The notes under the pieces are model-generated. The model ran no database searches and was not told the origin of the DNA. It worked only from the letters and a program-made list of their open reading frames with translations. Below are positions 1-7,456 of a stretch of DNA of 64,000 nt, in pieces. Both the position numbers and the translations under genes were made by a program. Each line of letters opens with the position of its first letter. Position 1 is the first letter of the stretch. The stretch is from JAHBXL01 sp964409775 (GTDB taxonomy: Bacteria; Planctomycetota; Phycisphaerae; Phycisphaerales; UBA1924): positions 59,533 to 123,532 of the forward strand of contig CAYPEI010000008.1 in the NCBI GenBank assembly GCA_964409775.1, given 5' to 3'.

Positions 1-1322
1 AGCCGCCACGTCGGCGATTGATCATCCCGGTGCCTGGCGAGCAGGCCATCCACCATCCGCAGCATCTTCAGGTCGTCGAGCGCCCGCCGATGCGAGGCGA
101 TCGCGCTCACGATCGCCGGCTGGCTCGTGGCCGATTCGGCACGGGCGATCTCGCTTATCCTGGCGATCAGTTGGACCTCGGATTTCTTCGCCGCGGCGTC
201 GAGCGCACGGAAACTCGTGCGCAGCGACTGCGCGACATCGGCCTCCGCACCGGCAGAGCCTCGCTCGTTCACCATTTCGACCGCACGCACAACGGAGCGC
301 AGTGCCCGGCGGCCGCGGTCGCGGGCCGCCCCGGGGATGTCGAGCGCGTCCGCCGCGGCGTCGACCAGCGCCAGCCGCAACGAGAGCAGGTCACGCGCGT
401 TCAGCGAAGCGCTCGCCTGCAGCGCATCCGCCCACGCCAGCACGCGGGATGCATCGGCGGCGATCGCCAGCGCCTCGGCGGCCTCTGCGTCCCGCGTGCT
501 TGTCGCAAACGCACGCAACGCCGCGCTGCTCCTCTCGATGATCGTGTCGCGCCGCGGCGCGGGCGCCCAGGCCGGGAGTTCGCCGCAGGCAAGCCCGATC
601 GCACCGGAGATCATGACGCCCGCACTCTGCGCCGCCGCGGCGAACGACCACGTCGCCGCCGCATCGTCGAGCAGTCCGAGCAACTCCATGAGCGCGATCC
701 GCGTCGGCTCATCGAGCGACCGTCCTTCGGCGCCGTCGATGCGCGATCGGACAACCGCGGGCGCATCGTCGGCGACGGTCGAGTCCGCCCGGACCCAGCC
801 CGCTTTTCGCGGATCAACCTCCGGCCGGACCAACTCCGTCAGCGGCGCGAAGATCTCGCGCAACCGGACATCCAGTTCCGAAGCCTCGGCAGGAAGCGAA
901 CCCGCACTCGGGGGCATGGCATCGATCGAGCGGATATAGGCCCGAAGCGCCGCCGCGGTTCCTGCACCGTCCGGCTGCGCGGCCCGGGCTCCAAGTTCGC
1001 TCGGCCACGACATGTCCGAGAGCAGCACCATCGCCGCAACGATGTGCTGCGACCCCGCCGCGCCAAGTTCCTCGCCCCGCAGGATCAGCGCCAGCGCAAG
1101 AGCCTGCGTTCGCGCCCTCGCGGCAGCGCCGAGCAGATGCGCAGCGATCTCCTCATGTACCGCCCCGATCGCCGCATCCCGCAGCGACGCCTTCATGGTC
1201 CGGGTCGATTCGGTCGCCCCCGGCGGCGGTGCGCTCGGCGTGTCGAGGTTCAGGCGCTGGGCGTGGGCCGTAGCCGCAACGATCAGCATCGCTGCTGCGC
1301 CGGCGATCAGGGGATGGCGCAT
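1..1322 (-). CDS. Secreted protein of unknown function, 3' end cut by window edge
   Basis: An open minus-strand frame runs from ATG at 1322 to the window start with no stop, about 440 codons. The N-terminus, MRHPLIAGAAAMLIVAATAH followed by AQ, is a signal peptide with an AxA-type cleavage site. The rest is Ala/Arg/Leu-rich, apparently helical, with segments such as LDEPTRIALMELLGLLDDAA. I recognise no domain. It lies downstream of the glycosyltransferase on the same strand, separated only by a heptanucleotide repeat. Overlapping plus-strand frames are its shadows, because only this frame has a signal peptide and no internal stop. An envelope or periplasmic location is inferred; the function is unknown. 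Confidence 0.6.
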   Translation of the reverse strand, partial: MRHPLIAGAAAMLIVAATAHAQRLNLDTPSAPPPGATESTRTMKASLRDAAIGAVHEEIAAHLLGAAARARTQALALALILRGEELGAAGSQHIVAAMVLLSDMSWPSELGARAAQPDGAGTAAALRAYIRSIDAMPPSAGSLPAEASELDVRLREIFAPLTELVRPEVDPRKAGWVRADSTVADDAPAVVRSRIDGAEGRSLDEPTRIALMELLGLLDDAAATWSFAAAAQSAGVMISGAIGLACGELPAWAPAPRRDTIIERSSAALRAFATSTRDAEAAEALAIAADASRVLAWADALQASASLNARDLLSLRLALVDAAADALDIPGAARDRGRRALRSVVRAVEMVNERGSAGAEADVAQSLRTSFRALDAAAKKSEVQLIARISEIARAESATSQPAIVSAIASHRRALDDLKMLRMVDGLLARHRDDQSPTWR

Positions 1323-1330
1323 TTGTCGTT

Positions 1331-2656
1331 TCACATCCGAGATCCCACATCCGACATTTCACATCGATAGACCTTCTCCAGTTCCTCCACCATGTGCTCC
1401 GCGCTGAACGTCTTCGCGCACTCCGCCCTCCCGCGCACGGCCATCTCTGTACGCTCGCGCGGATGCTCAAACGCCCAGCGCACCGCTTCGCGCAACTCTC
1501 CGACATTCCCCGTCAGCACCAGCAGACCCGTCTCGCGGTCGCGCACCACTTCCGGCGTCCCGTCGCAGTCATACGCGATCGGGCACACCCCCGCGAGCAG
1601 CGCCTGCGGCACCGTTCGTGGCAGGCCTTCTCGATAGGAAGGATGCACCAGGACATCCATCGCGCGCATCAGGCCCGGAATGCGGCCGGGCGGAACGAGG
1701 CCGGTGATGACGAGCTCCGCGGCGATGTCGGATGTCGGATGTGGGATGTCGGATGTGCCGAGAGAACCAATCTCGCGCACAGAGATGCCCGCATCGTGCG
1801 CTTTGGCGATCAATCGCTCCCTCCACCACCCATCGCCCACCCACAGCAGTTTCCATTCCGGATGCTCCTTCAGGTCCGCCGCGAGCGCATCGAGCAGGTC
1901 ATCGTGTCCCTTGTGCTGCGCCAGCCGCGCCACCGTGCCGATTACAAAGTCGTTCTCGCCGATCCCCAGCCGCGCTCGCACACTCGCGAGATTCTCTCCC
2001 GGCAACGCTTCCAGGTACGGCCCCGTCTCCATGCCCGAGTGCACCGTCACATACTGCGCCGGCCGCCCGATCCCCCGCGCCAGGAACTGCCAGGTCATCG
2101 CATCCGCGACGCTGACGATCACGTGGCACCGCCTGGCCGCGTGTCGCTCCGCGAGCGTGTAGACCCAGTTGTTCAGGCGCACCTTCGCGCGCTCCAGCAC
2201 GCTCCCCTCGATCGGCATGAACGGCGGACCGTGGATCGTGTGGACCACTCTCACACGTCCCTCGCGTCCGCCCCCGCTCCACGCCGCGATCCGTCCCAGC
2301 ACCCCCGCCTTGCTCGAGTGCGTGTGCACCACGTCCGGCTTGATGTCACGGATGAGCGACCGCAGTTCGCTCAGGGCCATCCGGTCCTTGAGCGGGCTTA
2401 CCTCCCGCACCAAGTGCGGCACCACGTGCGTCACGATCGCGTGGCACAGGCTTCCGGCCTGTGTCTTCTCCTCTCCGCTTGTGCACCGCGCGTTGAACGC
2501 CTCAACCCGCGCCAGCAGCGATCCCTCCGGTCCATAGATCGGCCCGAACGCCAGGTGCACCTCGTGCCCAAGCCGCGCCTGTCCCTCGCACGAGAGAACC
2601 GTGTTCTCCTGCGAGCCGCCGAGGATCAACCGTGTGCTGATGTGGAGGATGCGCAT
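1331..2656 (-). CDS. Glycosyltransferase family 4 (GT-B fold)
   Basis: A 441-residue retaining GT4-type transferase, expected to move a sugar from a nucleotide-sugar onto a cell-surface glycan or lipid at the cytoplasmic side of the membrane. It opens with MRILHISTRLILGGSQENTV, the GT4 N-terminal strand and Gly-rich loop. The middle has VIGTVARLAQHKGHDDLLDA, and the donor site has the E-x7-E region HPSYREGLPRTVPQALLAG. I chose ATG 2656 over the longer frame to 2704 because the extra residues match nothing; this leaves a 31-bp overlap with the upstream gene. Two parts are encoded by heptamer repeats: an internal TSDIPHPTSDI and the C-terminal MSDVGSRM. Acceptor and sugar are unknown. Confidence 0.88.
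   Translation of the reverse strand: MRILHISTRLILGGSQENTVLSCEGQARLGHEVHLAFGPIYGPEGSLLARVEAFNARCTSGEEKTQAGSLCHAIVTHVVPHLVREVSPLKDRMALSELRSLIRDIKPDVVHTHSSKAGVLGRIAAWSGGGREGRVRVVHTIHGPPFMPIEGSVLERAKVRLNNWVYTLAERHAARRCHVIVSVADAMTWQFLARGIGRPAQYVTVHSGMETGPYLEALPGENLASVRARLGIGENDFVIGTVARLAQHKGHDDLLDALAADLKEHPEWKLLWVGDGWWRERLIAKAHDAGISVREIGSLGTSDIPHPTSDIAAELVITGLVPPGRIPGLMRAMDVLVHPSYREGLPRTVPQALLAGVCPIAYDCDGTPEVVRDRETGLLVLTGNVGELREAVRWAFEHPRERTEMAVRGRAECAKTFSAEHMVEELEKVYRCEMSDVGSRM
1333..1367. repeat. Heptanucleotide tandem repeat, ACATCCG family (degenerate, about 5 units)
   Basis: Five 7-nt units (ACATCCG, AGATCCC, ACATCCG, ACATTTC, ACATCGA) lie end to end. The array forms the 3' end of the glycosyltransferase frame and supplies its last codons and TGA stop. 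The same family occurs at 1724, 29287 and 33823. Confidence 0.75.
1724..1758. repeat. Heptanucleotide tandem repeat inside the glycosyltransferase gene
   Basis: Five GATGTCG-type units (GATGTCG, GATGTCG, GATGTGG, GATGTCG, GATGTGC) lie in the GT4 coding sequence. They read on the minus strand as TSDIPHPTSDI with the frame kept. This is the same family as the ACATCCG arrays, read on the other strand. Confidence 0.85.
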
Positions 2657-3165
2657 GGTGGGGGTGAAGAAGGCGCCGACGCCGCGGGCAGCGTAACACC
2701 ACACTCAGGGCACACCAGCGATTCCCGCGATAGTCCTGCCAGCAGATATCCGCACGCCGGACATCCGCCCTTTCGACGCCGCAACATCCAGGCGCCCCAT
2801 CCCGCGAGCGCGACGCCCGGCACCCCCAGCATCCAGAGCGGCGCAATGATCAACTTGTTCGCCGGCTTGCTCACCCATCGCGGCCGCCAGGAATACGGCC
2901 GGAACGTCGAGTCCTGCGGCACCTCCGGCGAGCGTCGGACGGTCGTCCACTGCCAGCCCGCTCCCGCCGGCGCGCCGGGGTTGTCGTAGGTGTGTTGCCC
3001 GATGACGATCGCCCCGCGCTCCAGCGCCACCGACCAAAACCCCTGCGGATGCTCCCGCGACAGAAGCGCGATCCGCTCAAGGTTGAACACCATCCCGCCC
3101 GCCGCTGCAAGCGCCACGACCAACCCGGCCGCCATCAGGATCCTGCCTGCCGATCGCCTGGTCAT
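2626..3165 (-). CDS. Small membrane protein with C-terminal zinc ribbon
   Basis: About 179 residues from ATG 3165: an N-terminal membrane helix (RILMAAGLVVALAAAGGMVF), an extracytoplasmic middle rich in Trp, a second helix (IIAPLWMLGVPGVALAGWGA), then a zinc ribbon CPACGYLLAGL...CPECGVTLP. This CPxCGY...CPxCG module recurs at 36073-36513. A TAGACT box lies 7 nt before the ATG with no Shine-Dalgarno, which supports this start and suggests a leaderless transcript. The gene overlaps the start of the glycosyltransferase and is probably co-transcribed with it. The function is unknown. Confidence 0.7.
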   Translation of the reverse strand: MTRRSAGRILMAAGLVVALAAAGGMVFNLERIALLSREHPQGFWSVALERGAIVIGQHTYDNPGAPAGAGWQWTTVRRSPEVPQDSTFRPYSWRPRWVSKPANKLIIAPLWMLGVPGVALAGWGAWMLRRRKGGCPACGYLLAGLSRESLVCPECGVTLPAASAPSSPPPCASSTSAHG

Positions 3166-3322
3166 CCTGCCGAGTCTACCTGATGCCGTGCCGCCGTGCG
3201 TCGCACGGAGGTCAGATCCGCGAGGTCTCTGCGTGCGAGGCGGAGTGCTCAAGCGACCGCCACGCTCCCGTTGCGAGCGCGGCCCGCGAGCGGCTTGCAC
3301 CGCCATGCCTGTCCGCCGACGG

Positions 3323-4492
3323 TTACTTGCCCTGGGCCCAGCGGATCAGCACGTCCGCCACCTCGGGCCGCGTGAACTCCATCGGCGGGCGCTGGCCCGC
3401 GGCCAGCATCTCGCGCACCTTGGTGCCGCTGAGCGCGATCTGGTCGCCCTCGATCTTCGGGAAACTCTTGCTGGTCACCATGCCCTGCGCCAACTTGCTG
3501 TACGCCGCGTGCTCGAACTTCAAGGGCTCGATCGCCAGGTTCGCCGCGTCGAGTTCATCGAAGATGGTCTGCGCGTCATAGGTGCCGTAGTAGTTGCCCA
3601 CGCCCGCATGGTCGCGCCCGACGATGAAGTGCGTGCAGCCGTAGTTCTTGCGGACCAGGGCGTGCAGCACGGCCTCCCGCGGCCCGGCGTACCGCATCGC
3701 CGCGGGCATCACGCTCAGCATCGTGCGCGAGTGCACGAAGTACTTCTCGATCAGCACCCGGTAGCAGTCCATGCGGACCGCCGCCGGGATGTCGCCCTCC
3801 TTCGTCTCGCCGACGAGCGGGTGAATGAGCAGACCGTCGCAGATCTCCTGCGCCACCTTGCACAGATACTCGTGGGCGCGATGGATGGGGTTGCGTGTCT
3901 GGAACGCGCACACCGTCTTCCAGTTGCGCTTGGAGAACTCGGCCCGGGTCTGCGCGGGGGTCTGCCGGCTCTCCAGGAAGGCCTCGGGGCCGTCGGGCTC
4001 GACACACACCTGGATCACGTCCACCGGACCGGCCAGGCAGATGTCCCCCTCGTCCATCACCTGCTTCACGCCGGGGTGCGCCGGGTCCGTGGTGCGGAAC
4101 ACCGCGGGGATCTCCGTCGCCTTGTCGTGAACGAACTCCTCCTTCACGGTCATGATCGCCTGCAGCACGCCGTTGGGGGCATACAGCGCGACGCGCTCGT
4201 TGATCGCCGGAACATCGGCCCGGCCCTTGACGCTCAGCAGGACCGGGATCGGCCAGATGTCCCCGCGCTTGAGTTTCATGCTCGCGCAGACGCTCTTGAA
4301 GTCGTCCGAGCCCATGAAGCCGGTCAGCGGGCTGAACGCGCCGATCCCGATCATCTCGAGGTCGCACGACTGCTTGGCCGACAGCGTGATCCGCTTCAGG
4401 CCCCGCGCCTCGTTCTTCAACTCCGCCAGTTTCGAGCCCGTCGCGACGCGATCGACCAACGTACCGCCGTGGGGAGCAATCAACCCGTGCAC
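3323..4492 (-). CDS. sat: Sulfate adenylyltransferase (ATP sulfurylase)
   Basis: Makes adenosine 5'-phosphosulfate from ATP and sulfate, the first step of sulfate activation, in the cytoplasm. The 389-residue product has the homo-oligomeric Sat architecture: an N-terminal PUA-like part beginning HGLIAPHGGTLVDR, the catalytic FQTRNPIHRAHEYL (QxRNPxHxxH) and GRDHAGVGNYYG. I chose GTG 4492, not the upstream in-frame start at 4594, because AAAGGAG lies 7 nt before it and family similarity begins there. No cysN/cysD, APS kinase or APS reductase is adjacent, so assimilatory versus other use cannot be told from the window. Confidence 0.95.
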   Translation of the reverse strand: MHGLIAPHGGTLVDRVATGSKLAELKNEARGLKRITLSAKQSCDLEMIGIGAFSPLTGFMGSDDFKSVCASMKLKRGDIWPIPVLLSVKGRADVPAINERVALYAPNGVLQAIMTVKEEFVHDKATEIPAVFRTTDPAHPGVKQVMDEGDICLAGPVDVIQVCVEPDGPEAFLESRQTPAQTRAEFSKRNWKTVCAFQTRNPIHRAHEYLCKVAQEICDGLLIHPLVGETKEGDIPAAVRMDCYRVLIEKYFVHSRTMLSVMPAAMRYAGPREAVLHALVRKNYGCTHFIVGRDHAGVGNYYGTYDAQTIFDELDAANLAIEPLKFEHAAYSKLAQGMVTSKSFPKIEGDQIALSGTKVREMLAAGQRPPMEFTRPEVADVLIRWAQGK

Positions 4493-4577
4493 TACAGGAC
4501 TCCTTTCGCTGACTTTGTCCGGGGCCGGCTTCCGTGTGCGCCGGGGCGGAAGCGTAGGAACCAGGTGTGCCGCGGTC

Positions 4578-5045
4578 TCACCGGTCCGGAGCAAACTCCG
4601 CCCAACTCGTGCTCGTTTCCGTCACCCGCACCCGCTCGACCCGCACGCCCCTGGCGAACCGATACTCCAGCCCCTGTTCGTCGCGGTACGTCCGCCCGGC
4701 GCCGAGTTCCCCCTCCAAAAACCGATAGATCCGCTCCGCCAGCACTTCCGTCGTCGGATCAACCCCCTCAAGCGCGATGATCCGCTCCCTCATCGGCGCA
4801 AGTGCCGCGGCCATCGGGTCCTGCGAGTTGATCAGCATCGCGTGGTCAAACCGCGCCAGAAACGGCCCCAGCGCCAACTTCAGCGTCTTGAAGTCGCACA
4901 CCATGTCCTGCGCGTCGAGACTGTCCGCGACCAGCACGACATCCACCCGCCGCGAATGGCCATGCGGAAACCGGCACAGCCCGGCGTGCTTGGAGAGCAT
5001 GTGCCCGCTTTCGATCTCGAACGACTTGCAGACGCGGTAGGGCAT
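4578..5045 (-). CDS. queD: 6-carboxy-5,6,7,8-tetrahydropterin synthase
   Basis: Converts 7,8-dihydroneopterin triphosphate to 6-carboxytetrahydropterin, the first committed step to 7-deazaguanines (queuosine). It shows the QueD/PTPS zinc and catalytic residues: ESGHMLSKHAGLCRFPHGHS contains three His ligands and the catalytic Cys, followed by MVCDFKTLK and the FDHAMLINSQDP motif. ATG 5045 begins MPYRVCKSFEIESGH as usual for the family; the longer frame adds repeat-derived residues. It is third in the order queC-queE-queD but is separated from queE by 134 bp holding heptamer repeats. About 155 residues. Confidence 0.93.
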   Translation of the reverse strand: MPYRVCKSFEIESGHMLSKHAGLCRFPHGHSRRVDVVLVADSLDAQDMVCDFKTLKLALGPFLARFDHAMLINSQDPMAAALAPMRERIIALEGVDPTTEVLAERIYRFLEGELGAGRTYRDEQGLEYRFARGVRVERVRVTETSTSWAEFAPDR

Positions 5046-5049
5046 GGTG

Positions 5050-5178
5050 GAAAACAGCAAATGGCAAAGGAACAAATGGCAAATCAGACCACCAATCGTT
5101 GAGCCGCCGCGCGAACGAATCCAATCCCGCCCTTCGCGCCTTCACTTGCTATTTGCCATTTTCCCATTTGCTCTTTTC
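5050..5178. repeat. Paired inverted heptamer repeats between queE and queD
   Basis: At 5050-5090 there are units such as CAAATGG and CAAAGGA, and at 5150-5178 their reverse-complement type (CATTTGC, CATTTTC), both with roughly 7-nt spacing. The two halves could pair as a long imperfect hairpin in the queE-queD transcript. This is a second heptamer family, distinct from ACATCCG. Confidence 0.6.
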
Positions 5179-5179
5179 C

Positions 5180-5911
5180 TCACGTCCCCCGCACGTTCCC
5201 GAACAGGTCCAGGTGCAGGCGGTGGCAGTACCGCCAGCCGCGGGCAAGGCACAGTCGGACCGCGGCATCGCGCCGTTCGGGCGAGGGTGGGGTGCCCTCG
5301 GGCATCAGCAGAACATCCTCCGGCGCCCAGCCGTGCAACCGCCCGAGCAGCGCATCGATCTCCGCGACATCCTGCTCCGCCGCGACCACGAACTTCAACT
5401 GCCGATCCGGGAACTCGTCGATCATCCGCTGCAGCACCGGGAGGTTGGTCCGTCGTTCCTCATGGCGCACGGTCCACGCACCGCCCGGGTCGCGCGGATC
5501 ATCGATCGGCGTCGAGTTCGCCAGTTTCGGACTGATCGACATCAGGTGACACGTTACCCCGCCCGCGGGGATCACGGTCCCCGCTGTCTCGATCGTGATG
5601 TGCATCCCCGCTTCCGCGAGGCGGCGCGTCAACTCCGTCGTCTGCGCGAACATCATCGGCTCGCCGCCGGTGACCACCGCGTGCCGCACGCCCTTTGCCG
5701 CCGCTTGGCGCGCCTCCTCAATGAGCGAGTCGATGGTCCGCTGCTCGCCATCGGGCTTCCACGAGGCGTACGGCGTGTCGCACCACCTGCACCGCAGGTT
5801 GCACCCCGATGTGCGGACAAACAGGCTCGGCACGCCCGTCAACTTCCCCTCGCCCTGGATCGAGACGAACGTCTCCGAGATCGGGATGCGTGTGACCGCC
5901 TCGCCGCTCAT
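5180..5911 (-). CDS. queE: 7-carboxy-7-deazaguanine synthase (radical SAM)
   Basis: Rearranges 6-carboxytetrahydropterin to 7-carboxy-7-deazaguanine using SAM and a [4Fe-4S] cluster. The N-terminal ISETFVSIQGEGKLTGVPS is the QueE signature. The cluster motif CNLRCRWCDTPYAS gives CxxxCxxC, and VVTGGEPMM is the SAM-binding GGE motif. 243 residues, normal length. Its ATG overlaps the queC stop codon in ATGA, so translation is probably coupled. Confidence 0.95.
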   Translation of the reverse strand: MSGEAVTRIPISETFVSIQGEGKLTGVPSLFVRTSGCNLRCRWCDTPYASWKPDGEQRTIDSLIEEARQAAAKGVRHAVVTGGEPMMFAQTTELTRRLAEAGMHITIETAGTVIPAGGVTCHLMSISPKLANSTPIDDPRDPGGAWTVRHEERRTNLPVLQRMIDEFPDRQLKFVVAAEQDVAEIDALLGRLHGWAPEDVLLMPEGTPPSPERRDAAVRLCLARGWRYCHRLHLDLFGNVRGT

Positions 5912-6669
5912 GCGCGGGCCCTTCCCGCGCCGGTCTTCACCGCTCCGCCCTCAACATACACCGTCGGGTCGGGCACGCCAGCCTCCACAAACGCTCGCGC
6001 GCGGATCAGGCACGAGTCGCAGTGTCCGCAGGCGAGCACGCGCTCGGTTCTCTCCTCGATCCGCGGGTCGTAGCACGAGGTCGTCAGGCCGAAGTCCACT
6101 CCCAGCCGTGCCCCCAGCCGGATGATCTCCACCTTGCTCAGGTGCACCAGCGGCGCAACCACCCGCAGCGTCCGGCCATCCTCCGCGCCGGCCTTCGTCC
6201 CCGCGTTCGCCGCGGCCTCAAACGCCCGCAGAAACCCCTCGCGGCAGTCCGGGTACCCCGAGTAATCCACCGCGTTCGCGCCGATGTAGATCCGGTCCGC
6301 ACCGACCGTCTCCGCGTACCCCGCCGCGCACGACAAGAAGATCAGGTTTCTCGCCGGGACATACGTGATCGGCACATCGTGCCCGCCCTTGTCCTGTCTG
6401 TCCTTCGGCACATCGATGTCCGCCGTCAGCGCCGATCCGCCGATCGCCCGCAGATCGACCCTCAGCACTAGCCGCCTCGCCGGACCAACCCCCAGCGACC
6501 CCGCCACCCGCTCCGCCGCGGCCAGTTCCACCCGATGCCGCTGGCCATAGTCAAAACTGATGGTCCAGCACCGATCCCGCCCGATCTCCGCCTCGGCGGC
6601 CGCCAGCGTCACCGCGCTGTCCAGCCCGCCCGACAACAGCACCACCGCCTTGGAATCGCTCTCCTTCAC
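5908..6669 (-). CDS. queC: 7-cyano-7-deazaguanine synthase
   Basis: ATP-dependent conversion of 7-carboxy-7-deazaguanine to preQ0. It has the N-type ATP pyrophosphatase P-loop VVLLSGGLDSAV near residue 10, FDYGQRH, and a C-terminal zinc site with CYDP and ACGHCDSCLIRA. 253 residues. The start is GTG at 6669. TATCAT sits 5 nt before it with no Shine-Dalgarno, suggesting a leaderless mRNA. It is first in the queC-queE-queD unit and divergent from trmB. No queF or tgt is present nearby, so the final product cannot be decided here. Confidence 0.95.
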   Translation of the reverse strand: MKESDSKAVVLLSGGLDSAVTLAAAEAEIGRDRCWTISFDYGQRHRVELAAAERVAGSLGVGPARRLVLRVDLRAIGGSALTADIDVPKDRQDKGGHDVPITYVPARNLIFLSCAAGYAETVGADRIYIGANAVDYSGYPDCREGFLRAFEAAANAGTKAGAEDGRTLRVVAPLVHLSKVEIIRLGARLGVDFGLTTSCYDPRIEERTERVLACGHCDSCLIRARAFVEAGVPDPTVYVEGGAVKTGAGRARA

Positions 6670-6694
6670 GGGCGATGATAAGCCGACGTAAAGT
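6665..6694. promoter_or_regulatory. Compact divergent promoters for queC and trmB
   Basis: Only 30 bp separate the queC GTG (6669) and the trmB ATG (6700). On the minus strand TATCAT (6680-6675) lies 5 nt before queC. On the plus strand TAAAGT (6689-6694) lies 5 nt before trmB, with TTCACG 18 nt further upstream as a possible -35. Both arrangements predict leaderless or nearly leaderless messages. Confidence 0.5.
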
Positions 6695-6699
6695 CGGTC

Positions 6700-7431
6700 A
6701 TGTCATTCGGACTTGCCCGCGGCCGCGAACTCGATGACCAGCCCGTCGGTATCCGCATCGGGTCGGGGGAGGAACTCCCTCCCCTGCCCGACGACTTCGC
6801 CGCGAACCCCGAGGCCGCGCGCGTCGACATCCGTGCGTGGTTCCCCAAACCCGAGCAGCGGCTCGAGATCGAGATCGGCTCGGGCAAGGGCGCGTTCCTG
6901 ATCCAGCAGGGGGCCATGCGGCCGGAGACCAACTACCTCGGGATCGAGTACGCGCGAGAGTTCTACCTGTACGCCGCGGACCGCATCCGCCGGCGCGTCG
7001 AGGCCGCGGGAGAACTCACCAACGTCCGCATGCTCAACACCGACGCCTCGGAGTTCCTCCGCTGGCGCGTGCCGAGTGGGTGTGCGGCGGTCATCCACCT
7101 CTACTTCGCCGACCCATGGCCCAAGACCCGCCATCACAAGCGCCGCATGGTGCAGGACGAGTTCCTGCGGCAGTGCCGGCGCATCCTCGTCCCTGGCGGC
7201 GAACTCCGCATCGTCACCGATCATGCCGACTACTGGGCATGGATGGAGCAGCACTTCGCCCGCTGGTGTGTGCCGTTCTCTGCTCCGGATGCGCCCGGCG
7301 GCTTTGAGCGCCTCCCCTTCGACCGCGCCGAATCCGCCGGACAGGATGAACTGGTCGGCACCAACTTTGAACGCAAGTACAAGCGCGAGGGCAGGCCCTT
7401 CCACGGCGCCATCCTGCGCAGATCGCCCTGA
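6700..7431 (+). CDS. trmB: tRNA (guanine-N7-)-methyltransferase
   Basis: Methylates G46 of tRNAs with SAM. The Rossmann SAM-binding motif EIEIGSGKGAFL is near residue 55, followed by YLGIEYAREF and the family signature VIHLYFADPWPKTRHHKRRM. The C-terminal part GTNFERKYKREGRPFH is also typical. 243 residues. It is divergent from the queuosine-precursor genes; both act on tRNA or its modified bases. It ends convergently 25 bp from the FG-GAP gene. Confidence 0.95.
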   Translation: MSFGLARGRELDDQPVGIRIGSGEELPPLPDDFAANPEAARVDIRAWFPKPEQRLEIEIGSGKGAFLIQQGAMRPETNYLGIEYAREFYLYAADRIRRRVEAAGELTNVRMLNTDASEFLRWRVPSGCAAVIHLYFADPWPKTRHHKRRMVQDEFLRQCRRILVPGGELRIVTDHADYWAWMEQHFARWCVPFSAPDAPGGFERLPFDRAESAGQDELVGTNFERKYKREGRPFHGAILRRSP

Positions 7432-7456
7432 CCGGTCGCGCAACACCCGGCCCGGC

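Noticed and set aside
18..1370. Long plus-strand open frame of 450 codons
   Set aside because: It is Arg/His-rich, without a signal or motif, and lies opposite a frame with a clear signal peptide; long antisense frames are common in high-GC DNA.
1394..2989. 531-codon plus-strand frame
   Set aside because: Antisense to the glycosyltransferase and zinc-ribbon genes, with Arg/His/Pro-rich shadow composition.
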